Source: a virus. From it: a stretch of DNA of 35,269 bases. Made by a program: the position numbers and the translations under genes. The notes under the pieces are model-generated. The model did no database searches. It worked only from the letters and a program-made list of their open reading frames with translations, and was not told the DNA's origin. Every line of letters starts with the position of its first letter. Positions within the stretch are counted from its first letter, which is position 1. This document shows, piece by piece, positions 4,945-11,695 of the stretch. The stretch spans positions 1-35,269 of IMG/VR virus record IMGVR_UViG_3300020467_000020. One strand, given 5' to 3'.

Positions 4945-4977
4945 ATGTAAGTCATCATGTAAGTCGAAGTACATGAT
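4945..4977. repeat. Direct repeat overlapping an inverted repeat
   Basis: ATGTAAGTC is repeated at 4945-4953 and 4957-4965 (12-nt period). ATCATGTA (4954-4961) and TACATGAT (4970-4977) form a perfect 8-bp inverted repeat with an 8-nt gap. The combination looks like an operator in the 226-nt gene-free gap (4833-5058) before the next operon. Confidence 0.45.
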
Positions 4978-5058
4978 CCCAGATTTATACATCCAAGAAA
5001 CGATCCAGAAGCATCTATACTATTAGGTGTTTTTGGATTTTTTTATTCCTTACTGTTT

Positions 5059-5199
5059 ATGACTTTACCAACAAAGAAGCTAACGAAACGTCCTAAGAAA
5101 CGTTATGTACAGAAAGATCCTACTCGTAAGCTCTTATCTAAGAATGCAACTAAGAGTACCTTTCTTAAATGGCAACAACACCAAATGGAGATGACTTAA
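5059..5199 (+). CDS. Small very basic protein
   Basis: 46 residues, with about one third Lys/Arg in the first 35 (KKLTKRPKKRYVQK). Likely to bind nucleic acid or to be part of a larger RNP, but unrecognised. Its TAA overlaps the next ATG as TAATG. Confidence 0.55.
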   Translation: MTLPTKKLTKRPKKRYVQKDPTRKLLSKNATKSTFLKWQQHQMEMT

Positions 5200-5342
5200 T
5201 GACTGATCATGTTATAGAAGAGCTTCACGATTTTATAGGTGATAGAAAAACTTACTATGACCTATGTCGTTTAACCAAAGCTCAAAAATATCAACTCATT
5301 CTTAAATCTCTAATCAAACTTGATTATTTACAAAATGACTGA
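5199..5342 (+). CDS. Small helical protein
   Basis: 47 residues (MTDHVIEELHDFIGDRKTYY...LDYLQND), unrecognised, probably all helix. Coupled at both ends: TAATG with the gene before and an 8-nt overlap with the gene after, so the three genes are translated as one operon. Confidence 0.55.
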   Translation: MTDHVIEELHDFIGDRKTYYDLCRLTKAQKYQLILKSLIKLDYLQND

Positions 5343-5667
5343 TTCATTCAACGAACCACTTCCACCTGGAGTAAAGAATCTCGATAACTATGAGATTGAT
5401 TTCCCTGAACACAATCTGGAGGATTATGTTATGTATTCACCTAAAGAAGTGAAACAATCAGACACAAACTATGACAAGGATATCAAAGTTGATAACCTTT
5501 TTATAGCTGCTGATAAACACGAAGAGCAAATCTCAATTACAGAAGACATGGTTCCTGATTTTATAAAATGTAAGGAAGACATGTATGAAACTAATCCAGA
5601 AGACTGGACAAACTCTGATATAGATCTTCTATTTGATGCTAATGATCCACCTTTATCTTGGGAATAA
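5335..5667 (+). CDS. Acidic hypothetical protein
   Basis: 110 residues from the ATG at 5335, which overlaps the TGA of the previous gene; an upstream in-frame TTG (5320) is less likely. Very rich in Asp and Glu with few basic residues (DFPEHNLEDYVMYSP, DSIDLLFDANDPP-like end), no membrane segment. Strong acidity is typical of phage DNA-mimic or inhibitor proteins, but nothing specific supports that here. Confidence 0.6.
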   Translation: MTDSFNEPLPPGVKNLDNYEIDFPEHNLEDYVMYSPKEVKQSDTNYDKDIKVDNLFIAADKHEEQISITEDMVPDFIKCKEDMYETNPEDWTNSDIDLLFDANDPPLSWE

Positions 5668-5670
5668 TAG

Positions 5671-5838
5671 ATGACTGTCAATTACAAAATTGAAAGTGTT
5701 TTGATACCTGATGATAGCTATAAAAAGCTAGGTATTATGTCTACTCATGACGATATACCAATAGCTGAGATAGCATCACAGGCTATACAAGAATGGGTAA
5801 CAACTAACTTTGGTAGTCGTTATCCTACAAATTCATAA
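5671..5838 (+). CDS. Small protein of unknown function
   Basis: 55 residues (MTVNYKIESVLIPDDSYKKL...FGSRYPTNS). A helix IAEIASQAIQEWVTTNFG fills the C-terminal half after a beta-like N-terminus, an arrangement loosely like small ribbon-helix-helix proteins, but it is too divergent to call. It starts 3 nt after the stop of the acidic gene. Confidence 0.5.
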   Translation: MTVNYKIESVLIPDDSYKKLGIMSTHDDIPIAEIASQAIQEWVTTNFGSRYPTNS

Positions 5839-5913
5839 ATAGTAATTGACCCCCAAACCCCCGCTAGAAACAACCAAAGAATTATTCATTTACCTTCCCT
5901 TTTAATTACAACA

Positions 5914-6360
5914 ATGATTTTTAAATATGGTCCCCCGAATCTAACAGCTGACTCTACATGGAAAGAATTCTCTGTAGCTTTAGCTAGAAAAGTAATGACT
6001 CTTTCTCATAATTTTAAAAATGATGAAGTTAAGGATGAATCTTTGAAAGAAGCTTTAATCCTTACTCAACATGTATGGGATAAACAACAGAAAGATATGC
6101 TACAAGAAAGCATTAAAACAGCAATCAAAGAATGTGATTCAGATGAAGAAGATAGAGCTGCAGATTATCTACAGGATAATACTGAACATAATCCAACAGA
6201 TATGAAACGAGAAGAGGTTCTAACCAAAGCAATTCAAAATGGTTGGGAACGCTATCCTGAACCTACAGATGAAGAATTAGGTTATGGATCTGAACCTCCT
6301 CTCACCTTGGATGAAATGCATTCAAAATCTTTCAAAGAACACATCAAATTACACTCTTAA
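5914..6360 (+). CDS. Acidic helical hypothetical protein
   Basis: 148 residues; about one quarter Asp/Glu. Long helical segments (WKEFSVALARKVMTLSHNF; EEDRAADYLQDN). No recognised motif. The ATG follows the 75-nt gap after 5838 and an SD-less leader (CCCTTTTAATTACAACA). It starts a run of closely packed genes to 7.9 kb. Confidence 0.65.
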   Translation: MIFKYGPPNLTADSTWKEFSVALARKVMTLSHNFKNDEVKDESLKEALILTQHVWDKQQKDMLQESIKTAIKECDSDEEDRAADYLQDNTEHNPTDMKREEVLTKAIQNGWERYPEPTDEELGYGSEPPLTLDEMHSKSFKEHIKLHS

Positions 6361-6364
6361 TGAT

Positions 6365-6544
6365 ATGAAAATCGGAGACTATGTAACTGCAAAAGTTACT
6401 ACTACCAACAAGACTTTAGTTAAAGGCAATTCTTACAAAATTGTTAAGATAAATGATGCTTTAACTAGAAAAATCTATTGGGTTAAAGGTAAAGGTGCTG
6501 GTGATGTTCAAACAATGGCCTTCGCTGAACATTTAGAACCATGA
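6365..6544 (+). CDS. Small SH3-like barrel protein
   Basis: 59 residues. MKIGDYVTAKVTTTNKTLVK, then SYKIVKINDALTRKIYWVKG and a final AEHLEP suggest five short strands of a small SH3/Tudor-like barrel. The ATG at 6365 lies 4 nt after the preceding stop; in-frame codons upstream of it overlap the previous gene and are not needed. Stop overlaps the next start as ATG...TGA (4 nt). Confidence 0.55.
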   Translation: MKIGDYVTAKVTTTNKTLVKGNSYKIVKINDALTRKIYWVKGKGAGDVQTMAFAEHLEP

Positions 6545-6633
6545 ATATGTTTATCCTCGTTATAGTTCTTCTCATTATTTACTTATTATTAAGACTATTC
6601 ATGGATAACTCACACCCTAATCATCCAATATGA
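6541..6633 (+). CDS. Single-span membrane micropeptide
   Basis: 30 residues: MNMFILVIVLLIIYLLLRLF is an uninterrupted hydrophobic span followed by a short polar tail (MDNSHPNHPI). It is coupled by 4-nt overlaps to the genes on both sides, which supports it being translated. Confidence 0.55.
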   Translation: MNMFILVIVLLIIYLLLRLFMDNSHPNHPI

Positions 6634-6872
6634 ACTTTAATGAAGAGAAATGGTATGAAATCCAAAGTAAAGATAAAGGTCCTTGGAGAATTAACGTCTA
6701 TGAAATTAGGCGAGGTTATATTCCTTGTAACTCTTTAGAAGAAGCTGATCGTGTATTTCTTGAAGTACAAGATCCTATTAATCAAATTCAAGACCGACAT
6801 GTAAAACGTATTATCTATCGTGATACTCAACGTACATTTGGTCCAAGAGTACAAGGAACCTTTGAGGACTAA
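6630..6872 (+). CDS. Hypothetical protein
   Basis: 80 residues, unrecognised: MNFNEEKWYEIQSKDKGPWR, then mixed strands and helices (SLEEADRVFLEVQDPINQIQ) and RHVKRIIYRDTQRTFGPR. The motif of an 'EEAD' helix between strands is like many small phage proteins that read 'what is typed in a table column'; no function can be given. Confidence 0.55.
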   Translation: MNFNEEKWYEIQSKDKGPWRINVYEIRRGYIPCNSLEEADRVFLEVQDPINQIQDRHVKRIIYRDTQRTFGPRVQGTFED

Positions 6873-6879
6873 TCTATTT

Positions 6880-7092
6880 ATGACTAATTTAACAAATGAA
6901 GAACTTACTTGTTTAATTGAATTAGTCGAAATGGAACATCTAATATCTTTATGCGAAATAAATACAGAATTTTTCTGTAATCTTAATCTCAAACTTAAAC
7001 ACATTCGCAAAAATCATGACATCAAAGAAAACCAACGATTGGACTCCAGCTACAAGCTTTACACTCAAAAAACTAAGAGCAGCAGGTCCTAA
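6880..7092 (+). CDS. Small protein of the LxxEELxxLIxLVExE type
   Basis: 70 residues starting MTNLTNEELTCLIELVEMEH. The amphipathic N-terminal helix pattern is shared with the products at 7243, 11016 and 12977, suggesting diverged paralogues. It ends KSSRS and overlaps the next gene by 77 nt in another frame, so its basic C-terminal 25 residues may be constrained by the other frame. Confidence 0.5.
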   Translation: MTNLTNEELTCLIELVEMEHLISLCEINTEFFCNLNLKLKHIRKNHDIKENQRLDSSYKLYTQKTKSSRS

Positions 7093-7243
7093 ACCTGGTC
7101 AATCTGTTAATGCTTATATGTATGGCAGAGCCAAAGGTGACGCTGAATGGGCAACTATGTCAGTTAATTACAGTGTTACGAAAAAGAAGCAAGTAAGAAA
7201 GCCAAGATGGACAATTAAGAGAAACAATCAGGAGCAAAAGTAA
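7016..7243 (+). CDS. Basic hypothetical protein
   Basis: 75 residues, rich in Lys/Arg and Pro (PGQSVNAYMYGRAKGDAEWA; KKKQVRKPRWTIKRNN). Likely nucleic-acid binding by charge, family unknown. The first 25 codons overlap the previous gene; the end couples to the next by TAATG. Confidence 0.5.
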   Translation: MTSKKTNDWTPATSFTLKKLRAAGPKPGQSVNAYMYGRAKGDAEWATMSVNYSVTKKKQVRKPRWTIKRNNQEQK

Positions 7244-7401
7244 TGGCTTATTTACAACTTCAAACTATTGATTTAACAGAAGATGAATTAAAAGTGTTAA
7301 ATCAAAAGGAAATACCTATTGTAGATTTCCTTACTAAAAAGATTTGTGATGGAGAAACTCATTTTTCTATTCAAAATTACACAAGTCCTGTATCAAAATG
7401 A
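7243..7401 (+). CDS. Small protein with LTxDELxxL motif
   Basis: 52 residues (MAYLQLQTIDLTEDELKVL...SPVSK). The segment IDLTEDELKVLNQKE resembles the start of the proteins at 6880, 11016 and 12977. Starts in TAATG overlap; no Shine-Dalgarno needed if reinitiation is used. Confidence 0.5.
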   Translation: MAYLQLQTIDLTEDELKVLNQKEIPIVDFLTKKICDGETHFSIQNYTSPVSK

Positions 7402-7453
7402 ATGAATACAATAGTCCACTTTGGCGACCCATAACTCAACACAATTCTAAATC

Positions 7454-7657
7454 ATGGCTAAAAGAAAGCGTTCTGCCTTTAACTTCGATAAAACAATCTT
7501 CGGAGTCAATGTTACAGAAAGAGGACCACAATCTCTCTCTAAACGAATCAAACTTGGACCGTTAAGTTTAACTCTTAATGGTCGTAAATCAGGTCTACGT
7601 GCTTCTATAGCTATACCTGGAACTGGTTTATCTAAAAGAAATATTAAAATCTTTTAA
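7454..7657 (+). CDS. DUF4236-like protein
   Basis: 67 residues. SLSKRIKLGPLSLTLNGRKS followed by GLRASIAIPGTGLSKRN matches the repeating pattern of DUF4236 proteins (RKRIKLGPG...LNLSKSG...PGTGLSYR), a short beta-rich domain of unknown function found in bacteria and phages. The Lys/Arg-rich start (MAKRKRS) and positive charge suggest surface or nucleic-acid contact. The ATG has the leader CTCAACACAATTCTAAATC; its stop directly abuts the next ATG. Confidence 0.65.
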   Translation: MAKRKRSAFNFDKTIFGVNVTERGPQSLSKRIKLGPLSLTLNGRKSGLRASIAIPGTGLSKRNIKIF

Positions 7658-7891
7658 ATGAAAAGACTAAGGTTACAAGATCTTAGTGAATTAATAGATG
7701 TCGGTAAGTTATCTAACTTCACTCGATATTGCTATAAATGCAAGAAGGTCTTGTATAGAAATGAAGAGGAAGCGAGAGTTGTCGGTGCTCGCATGGCATC
7801 CAAGGGGCATGGTAAAACACGTCCTTATTCATGTCCTAAATGTGATGGTTGGCATCTCACTTCCTTAATCAGATTTAAGCGTCCTAAGTAA
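7658..7891 (+). CDS. Zinc-ribbon protein
   Basis: 77 residues. CYKCKKVLYRNEEEA near residue 25 and YSCPKCDGWHLTS near residue 60 give two CxxC knuckles about 30 residues apart with a final WHL, the layout of small phage/actinobacterial zinc ribbons. Probably a structural zinc and nucleic-acid or protein binding. It starts directly at the stop of the DUF4236-like gene. Confidence 0.65.
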   Translation: MKRLRLQDLSELIDVGKLSNFTRYCYKCKKVLYRNEEEARVVGARMASKGHGKTRPYSCPKCDGWHLTSLIRFKRPK

Positions 7892-7933
7892 GACGCAATA
7901 AACTGCTTACAAACTCAACCCTAATTTAATCTC

Positions 7934-8212
7934 ATGTCTCCTTTCGAATACAAACGAATCGTTAAAGCATTAGAAACATTTGGAGGTGGATTCTTCCAAT
8001 CTTTTGCAACATGCCTTCAAAAAGCTGATCCTATTAACAAAGTAATTTTGTTAGAAGCTTTTAGAAAAATGAATAAAGCTGATCTTTATCTACCAGGAGG
8101 TGTTCATTATGAAGATGAAGAATCAACTCCTAGTTTCAAGATGAGCGAATTACAGAAATGTCAAGATCAATCCAAAATGTGGGCTGAAGAGAATTTAGGT
8201 ATCAAATTATGA
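7934..8212 (+). CDS. Hypothetical protein
   Basis: 92 residues, unrecognised, helical start (PFEYKRIVKALETFGGGFFQ; NKVILLEAFRKMNKADLYL) and acidic centre. Begins a new translational unit with the leader CTCAACCCTAATTTAATCTC. It overlaps the next gene by 4 nt (ATGA). Confidence 0.6.
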   Translation: MSPFEYKRIVKALETFGGGFFQSFATCLQKADPINKVILLEAFRKMNKADLYLPGGVHYEDEESTPSFKMSELQKCQDQSKMWAEENLGIKL

Positions 8213-8544
8213 AATTAGATAACCTAGATCTCCAGCCAAAATACTGGATACAACTTAGAGAACAACTTGAAAAAATAGAGAATAAAGAGATTCTTCTCGA
8301 TATGCTTTATGAAGCTGTTGTTGATCTCACATCTAATTTTTCTAGTGGAAATTTATTGTATGACATCTTTAATTTCCAATGTGCATATGGTTATCCACCA
8401 GAAGAATTAATTTCTGCTAGACAATTTGCAAAATTTAAAGGTGGTTCTGGTCTATCTAAACGTATTAAAGATTTAGGTAGATTAGAAGTTAAAAAAGAAT
8501 ATGAAGAATATGCCAAAAGAAAAGTATTGAATTTTGAAACATGA
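8209..8544 (+). CDS. Helical hypothetical protein
   Basis: 111 residues, unrecognised. The N-terminal part (QPKYWIQLREQLEKIENKE) and the ending (KRIKDLGRLEVKKEYEEYAK) are helical; a GG-rich hinge (KFKGGSGLSKRI) separates them. Coupled by ATGA to the gene before and to the membrane peptide after it. Confidence 0.6.
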   Translation: MKLDNLDLQPKYWIQLREQLEKIENKEILLDMLYEAVVDLTSNFSSGNLLYDIFNFQCAYGYPPEELISARQFAKFKGGSGLSKRIKDLGRLEVKKEYEEYAKRKVLNFET

Positions 8545-8627
8545 ATTTAATACGTGCCTTTATGGAATCATCTTTCATTTTTACAACCTTACTCCTATTT
8601 AATTACTACTTACATGGAAATCACTGA
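8541..8627 (+). CDS. Membrane micropeptide
   Basis: 28 residues (MNLIRAFMESSFIFTTLLLF + NYYLHGNH). The hydrophobic block SSFIFTTLLLF is short for a full span but membrane association is likely. ATGA coupling with the gene before and a 14-nt overlap with the gene after support it. Confidence 0.4.
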   Translation: MNLIRAFMESSFIFTTLLLFNYYLHGNH

Positions 8628-8901
8628 CGCTCCCGTTATTTCTTTAAATGAAACACCTTTTTTACATGGACATACTGTAAAAATAAATGCACAAATTGAA
8701 CATGAACATCTAGTTAATCCAGCTGTTTATAATCCACCTGAGATGTCTCATCCAGATGAATATAAAACAGTAATAGTAGATGCTGATACTGAAATTAAGT
8801 TTGAGGATGATGAATATCCTCCTATAACTCTTGAAGGATGGCTTAACTACTTAAATAACAACTCACATTCCATTACATGGATTGTGGATACAGGAGTTTA
8901 A
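8614..8901 (+). CDS. Acidic beta-rich hypothetical protein
   Basis: 95 residues from the ATG at 8614; an upstream in-frame GTG at 8554 would overlap the membrane peptide fully and is less likely. Strand-rich (HGHTVKINAQIEHEHLVNP; KTVIVDADTEIKFEDDEYPP), acidic, no cysteines. Unrecognised. Confidence 0.55.
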   Translation: MEITDAPVISLNETPFLHGHTVKINAQIEHEHLVNPAVYNPPEMSHPDEYKTVIVDADTEIKFEDDEYPPITLEGWLNYLNNNSHSITWIVDTGV

Positions 8902-8903
8902 TT

Positions 8904-9023
8904 ATGTCTCATCTACCAAATGAACAACACAATGAAGATTTATGGGAACTTGTATATCAAGACCATCCAAATCTTACACATAAAGAAAGATTACGAATTT
9001 TTGAAGACCTTAAAGGAGATTAA
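8904..9023 (+). CDS. Small acidic helical protein
   Basis: 39 residues (MSHLPNEQHNEDLWELVYQD...IFEDLKGD), unrecognised, probably one helix-turn-helix-like hairpin. It starts 3 nt after the previous stop and its end (AAAGGAGAT) provides the Shine-Dalgarno sequence of the next gene. Confidence 0.5.
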   Translation: MSHLPNEQHNEDLWELVYQDHPNLTHKERLRIFEDLKGD

Positions 9024-9025
9024 GC

Positions 9026-9289
9026 ATGACTACTCTTTACACAGCTCGTCTTTATTACCAAACTTGGGATAAAAATGACAACTCAATCCAATCAACAATT
9101 GGAACTCCTGTTTCTATTAGAGCTACATCATTAGAAGAAGCTTATCTTAAAGCTAAGAAAACTAAAGCTCTAAAAAGAAAGAAAGGTGATCGCAAATACT
9201 TAGATATTTGTGCTCCACCTGCACCAGGAAGATCATTCTCAGAAGAAGCAATGATTATTCCTCCTATCCCAACTTCTAATCCACACTAA
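9026..9289 (+). CDS. Hypothetical protein
   Basis: 87 residues, unrecognised. The start YTARLYYQTWDKNDNSIQST followed by SIRATSLEEAYLKAKKTKAL looks like a beta-hairpin plus helix with a basic loop (KRKKGDRK), and a Pro-rich tail. One of the few genes here with a good Shine-Dalgarno: AAGGAG about 8 nt before the ATG. Confidence 0.6.
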   Translation: MTTLYTARLYYQTWDKNDNSIQSTIGTPVSIRATSLEEAYLKAKKTKALKRKKGDRKYLDICAPPAPGRSFSEEAMIIPPIPTSNPH

Positions 9290-9507
9290 TGCCTGAAATC
9301 ACTCTTCGTTTTAACATCAATCCTGATGGATCTGTACAAGAAATTGTAGAAGGTGTTACAGGACATGGATGTGATCTACTTACTAAACCTATAGAACAAT
9401 CTTTAGGTGAAGTAGAACAACGTACTCATACTGCTGCTTTCTATGAAAAAATTAATTCCATACAGAATAGACATATAGAGTATTTAGAAGATCATGACTG
9501 GATTTGA
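9289..9507 (+). CDS. Small DUF2997-like protein
   Basis: 72 residues. MPEITLRFNINPDGSVQEIV, then GVTGHGCDLLTKPIEQSLGE has the strand-PDG-turn-strand-G-x-x-C-x-x-x-T-x-x-x-E pattern of DUF2997, small proteins of unknown function common near phage and cyanobacterial genes. The remainder is helical. TAATG overlap with the gene before. Confidence 0.6.
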   Translation: MPEITLRFNINPDGSVQEIVEGVTGHGCDLLTKPIEQSLGEVEQRTHTAAFYEKINSIQNRHIEYLEDHDWI

Positions 9508-9625
9508 AATTATTGTTATACCAATATTATTCCTAGAGGAATTTGTTAAACGAATTCTAATTGGAATTTATTTGTTATGGCAACGATTTCATTATTGGAA
9601 TTTCAATCGTAAATTACCAAAATAG
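9494..9625 (+). CDS. Small membrane peptide
   Basis: 43 residues with hydrophobic stretches FEIIVIPILFLEEFV and RILIGIYLLW and a basic C-terminus (NRKLPK). Likely membrane associated, C-terminus inside. Overlaps both neighbours (14 nt and 1 nt, TAGTG). Confidence 0.5.
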   Translation: MTGFEIIVIPILFLEEFVKRILIGIYLLWQRFHYWNFNRKLPK

Positions 9626-9861
9626 TGACTGAATTTAATAACTATAAATATACAGATTCAATACCTGATACTTATGGTGTTGAACCTGTTAATTATGGTT
9701 TAATTTATCAATTTAAACCGTGGTATAACAACGGTAAAACGATTTATTGGGGGACTGTATATCCCCTTAAATCAGAAGCACAATCTGCTGCTTTAAAACT
9801 CCAACAACAATTTAAAAACAATGACAACAGCAACTCGCTCAAAAGCGAAACCCAAAAGTAA
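9625..9861 (+). CDS. Hypothetical protein, GTG start
   Basis: 78 residues, unrecognised, aromatic-rich (KYTDSIPDTYGVEPVNYGLI; FKPWYNNGKTIYWGTVYPLK) ending in a helical Gln/Lys-rich tail. The GTG start forms a TAGTG overlap with the preceding stop. Its last 41 nt overlap the ArdC-like gene in another frame. Confidence 0.5.
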   Translation: MTEFNNYKYTDSIPDTYGVEPVNYGLIYQFKPWYNNGKTIYWGTVYPLKSEAQSAALKLQQQFKNNDNSNSLKSETQK

Positions 9862-10759
9862 TAAACCTACTCCAGAAGAAAAATTAGTAGAAGAACTAAT
9901 TAATCTAATGGAATCAGGTAAACAACCTTGGAGAAAAGAATGGGATTGTACTAATGGAGGTAAACAACAAAACATCCTTAGTCATCACATTTATACAGGA
10001 CAGAATCCTGCACTATTAGCTTTCTATCAAATAGCTAGAGGTTATCCTCTTCCTTTATGGGCAGGAGGAGGACAGATAAAAAGCAAAGGCTGGCGTATTC
10101 GTAAAGGATCTAAAGCTTGCTATATTTGTGTTCCTAATAAATATCAAATTGAAGTAGAAAATAGCTTTGGTGAAAAAGTAAAAGAATCTAGAACTGGTGG
10201 TTTTTATTTCTCTCCAATCTTTAATGTTAAAGATATAGAAGGAGAAGATAAAAATGAAATTATTGCTAGACACCAAGGAGAAGTAGAACAACCAAGACCT
10301 GAACCAGAACGTATGGACAATTGCGAGAAAGTATTCGCTGCATACCACCGTCGAGAAACGTTAGAAACCCAATGGGCTGGTGAAAAGGCTTGTTACTCTC
10401 CCTCTTTAGATATAGTCACAATGCCTGAACGTAAGAAGTTCCATTCTGTTCATGCCCTCTATTCCACCTGGGCACATGAATTAGGTCATTCAACTGGGCA
10501 TTCCAAGCGTCTTAAGCGTGATATGTCAGGCATGTTTGGCTTAGATACCTATGCCAAAGAAGAATTAGTAGCTGAGTTATGTGCATTTTTAATTGCAGAT
10601 GAATTACAAATTAATTCAGATACAAAAAATCATGCCAGCTATTTACAATCATGGATTAAATGCTTACGCAAAGATCCATCTATTCTCAAAGATTCCTTAA
10701 AGCAAGCTAATGCTGCAAAAAACTACATTCTTCATCCAAAGGAGGACAAAACAAAATGA
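9821..10759 (+). CDS. ArdC-like antirestriction protein with zincin domain
   Basis: 312 residues in two parts. Residues about 10-120 match the ArdC N-terminal ssDNA-binding domain: LVEELINLMESGKQPWRKEW, NPALLAF, WRIRKGSKACYICVP. Residues about 180-310 are a zincin-like metallopeptidase domain with HELGH (about 221-225), ligand and catalytic residues, followed by GHSKRL and AKEELVAEL, whose glutamates can give the third ligand. In plasmids ArdC protects incoming single-stranded DNA from restriction; in a phage it could do the same at entry or replication. Length is usual for the family. The 41-nt overlap with the preceding gene indicates coupling. Confidence 0.85.
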   Translation: MTTATRSKAKPKSNKPTPEEKLVEELINLMESGKQPWRKEWDCTNGGKQQNILSHHIYTGQNPALLAFYQIARGYPLPLWAGGGQIKSKGWRIRKGSKACYICVPNKYQIEVENSFGEKVKESRTGGFYFSPIFNVKDIEGEDKNEIIARHQGEVEQPRPEPERMDNCEKVFAAYHRRETLETQWAGEKACYSPSLDIVTMPERKKFHSVHALYSTWAHELGHSTGHSKRLKRDMSGMFGLDTYAKEELVAELCAFLIADELQINSDTKNHASYLQSWIKCLRKDPSILKDSLKQANAAKNYILHPKEDKTK

Positions 10760-11019
10760 ACAACAATCGTGATCTAAGTAAGATACTTGAATCTTTACAA
10801 GACTTACAAATAAATACAGCTTCTACAGAAGAAATAACTGTATTAAAAGAAATGCTGTCAGAAACAATAAGTACACTAATTGCTTTAGCACAACAAACAG
10901 CAGTAGTTTCAACAGCAATAAATAAACGAATCACACTTGTTGATGAAAAAATTGATTTAAATCGTAAAGCAATCGATATGCTTTATAAACATGTATTAAA
11001 AGAGGACAAAAAATCATGA
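10756..11019 (+). CDS. Small coiled-coil protein
   Basis: 87 residues, almost entirely helical with heptads (ILESLQDLQINTASTEEITV; KEMLSETISTLIALAQQTAV; KRITLVDEKIDLNRKAIDML). Likely forms an oligomer. It overlaps the ArdC-like gene by 4 nt (ATGA) and has a clear Shine-Dalgarno (AAGGAGG) inside the end of that gene, so it is expressed with it. Confidence 0.6.
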   Translation: MNNNRDLSKILESLQDLQINTASTEEITVLKEMLSETISTLIALAQQTAVVSTAINKRITLVDEKIDLNRKAIDMLYKHVLKEDKKS

Positions 11020-11261
11020 CAACAAGAACTAGAAATCTGCTGCATCTAAATTTAAATCAATTTAAAATATTACTTTCTTTAGTTAAGAAAGAATATGAAA
11101 ATAGTGAATCATTAAATTGTGATGATCTTTATTATCAAGCAGATTTATTAGAACTTCTTAGTAAATTAATTAAGAAAGTTGTAGATTTAGAAGCAGATGG
11201 TGCAACTGAAAAAGATTTAAGAAAATTAAATCGTATTAGAAAAACAGAGGTTACTACATGA
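11016..11261 (+). CDS. Small protein of the LNLNQFxxLLSLV type
   Basis: 81 residues; NLLHLNLNQFKILLSLVKKE then YENSESLNCDDLYYQADLLE. The start closely parallels the protein at 12977 (LIDLDLNQIHYLIDLV...ENEK), so the two are probably paralogues. Helical throughout, basic C-terminus. ATGA overlap; Shine-Dalgarno AGAGGA upstream. Confidence 0.6.
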   Translation: MTTRTRNLLHLNLNQFKILLSLVKKEYENSESLNCDDLYYQADLLELLSKLIKKVVDLEADGATEKDLRKLNRIRKTEVTT

Positions 11262-11542
11262 TTGGAGATCTAACTAAAAAACGAGAGAAGGAAAATCGTT
11301 TCGCAAGAATGTTTCCTTCTCGTGCATTAAAAATTAAAGATCAACTTCGAATACTTGGTAACTGTTCCAATAAACATAACTATGAATGGAACAAAGACAA
11401 AGTAAAACGAGTCATGCTTGGTCTTGCTCAAGTTCTAGTAGCTCAAGCTAAAAAGTTTGAGTTACAACTTGAACTTACATACAATGGATCACCTGTTGAA
11501 AATTTCAATATTGGTGATCCAGATCTTTTTAAACTGGAGTAA
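11258..11542 (+). CDS. Hypothetical protein
   Basis: 94 residues, unrecognised. Basic N-terminal half (LTKKREKENRFARMFPSRAL; NKHNYEWNKDKVKRVML) with a long helix (VMLGLAQVLVAQAKKFELQL), acidic tail. It could bind nucleic acid. ATGA overlap with the gene before. Confidence 0.6.
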   Translation: MIGDLTKKREKENRFARMFPSRALKIKDQLRILGNCSNKHNYEWNKDKVKRVMLGLAQVLVAQAKKFELQLELTYNGSPVENFNIGDPDLFKLE

Positions 11543-11545
11543 CTT

Positions 11546-11695
11546 ATGTCAACTTATAACACTTCTTCTATGAGTGAAAAATTTCATGAATGGTTAGAAG
11601 AATGTCCAGTTAATTGGACAAGATCTACATATGATTCTTCTTCTTCAACTTATATTTTTTATAACTATGAGGAGGAATCTAATGCCAATGACTAA
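11546..11695 (+). CDS. Small WLxxCPV protein, copy 1
   Basis: 49 residues: FHEWLEECPVNWTRSTYDSS. It shares W-L-x-x-C-P-V with the next gene product (YYDWLSNCPVSFEIAFSIDS), so the two are probable tandem duplicates. Copy 1 is shorter by about 10 residues and Ser-rich. It overlaps copy 2 by 14 nt. Confidence 0.55.
   Translation: MSTYNTSSMSEKFHEWLEECPVNWTRSTYDSSSSTYIFYNYEEESNAND

Noticed and set aside
7398-7565. 55-codon plus-strand frame beginning MNEYNSPLW
   Set aside because: The ATG overlaps the previous stop well, but the frame is mostly opposite-phase to the DUF4236-like gene and its product looks like a shadow.
10055-10348. Minus-strand frame of 97 codons rich in Phe/Ile/Ser
   Set aside because: Antisense to the ArdC-like gene, with a hydrophobic composition explained by the complementary Lys/Glu-rich codons.
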